Assembly (NCBI GenBank): GCA_029168955.1
Contig: JAPDOI010000066.1
Coordinates: 1,798,501 to 1,862,500 of the forward strand
Reading direction: 5' to 3'
Length of the DNA stretch: 64,000 nucleotides
Origin: Aplectana chamaeleonis
Taxonomy: Eukaryota; Nematoda; Chromadorea; Rhabditida; Cosmocercidae
The position numbers and the translations under genes were made by a program. Position 1 is the first letter of the stretch; each line of letters opens with the position of its first letter. Shown in pieces: positions 63,970 to 64,000 of this stretch. The notes beneath the pieces were generated by a model. It was not told where the DNA came from. It saw nothing but the letters and a program-made list of their open reading frames with translations, and ran no database searches.

Positions 63970-64000
63970 CCCTTGGGCAGAGCGGGCTTCACCCTACCGG

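Overview
This is 64 kb of eukaryotic DNA, most probably from a nematode. Introns start GT and end in a short T-rich acceptor, usually TTTCAG. The first vps-35 coding exon follows such an acceptor after only 7 nt of leader, as expected for a trans-spliced worm gene. The window is also packed with palindromic elements flanked by TTAA or TA, like the PALTTAA and PALTA classes described from Caenorhabditis (recalled, not searched). No genus can be claimed.

Two protein-coding genes are recognisable, both on the minus strand. Positions 1454-1558 are the first coding exon of the retromer subunit VPS35; the rest runs off the left edge. Positions 16344-28127 hold sixteen phase-consistent exons of a choline/carnitine acyltransferase of the carnitine O-acetyltransferase type. 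They encode 622 residues with the catalytic His, the STSQ motif and a C-terminal SKL peroxisomal signal. Its first coding exon is unresolved; the best phase-compatible candidate is at 30734-30767. A last exon of an unrecognised gene lies at 61970-62040. A frameshifted LINE reverse-transcriptase remnant is at 15872-16081. Five further coding-like stretches (12.3, 23.0-23.3, 34.4, 40.1-40.4 and 46.5-46.7 kb) have no assigned function.

Almost everything else is mobile or repetitive. Identified classes are: (a) TTAA-bounded 0.33-0.66 kb elements in three TIR families that share the outer bases TTAAAGGCA; (b) TA-bounded hairpin elements, including a four-copy family with NotI-site arms and a four-copy family rich in GCTGTTGCT; (c) TTA-flanked Harbinger-like elements; (d) 8-bp-TSD hAT-like foldbacks; (e) a 1.63-kb Mutator-like element with about 300-bp TIRs and a perfect 9-bp TSD; (f) a 1.1-kb dispersed TIR repeat (family A) that has served as a landing site for others. 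Several insertions can be checked against an uninterrupted copy in the same window. The acyltransferase introns are swollen by these elements.

The most striking object is a 4.07-kb minisatellite at 41325-45393. It consists of about 70 copies of a 56-bp unit, each carrying two perfect palindromes with TTC triloops, with higher-order structure. It is bracketed by a 61-bp direct repeat. Other structural oddities are a 650-bp alternating purine-pyrimidine tract, a 0.8-kb polypyrimidine tract, and a cluster of GTTACATGTAAC-type palindromes.
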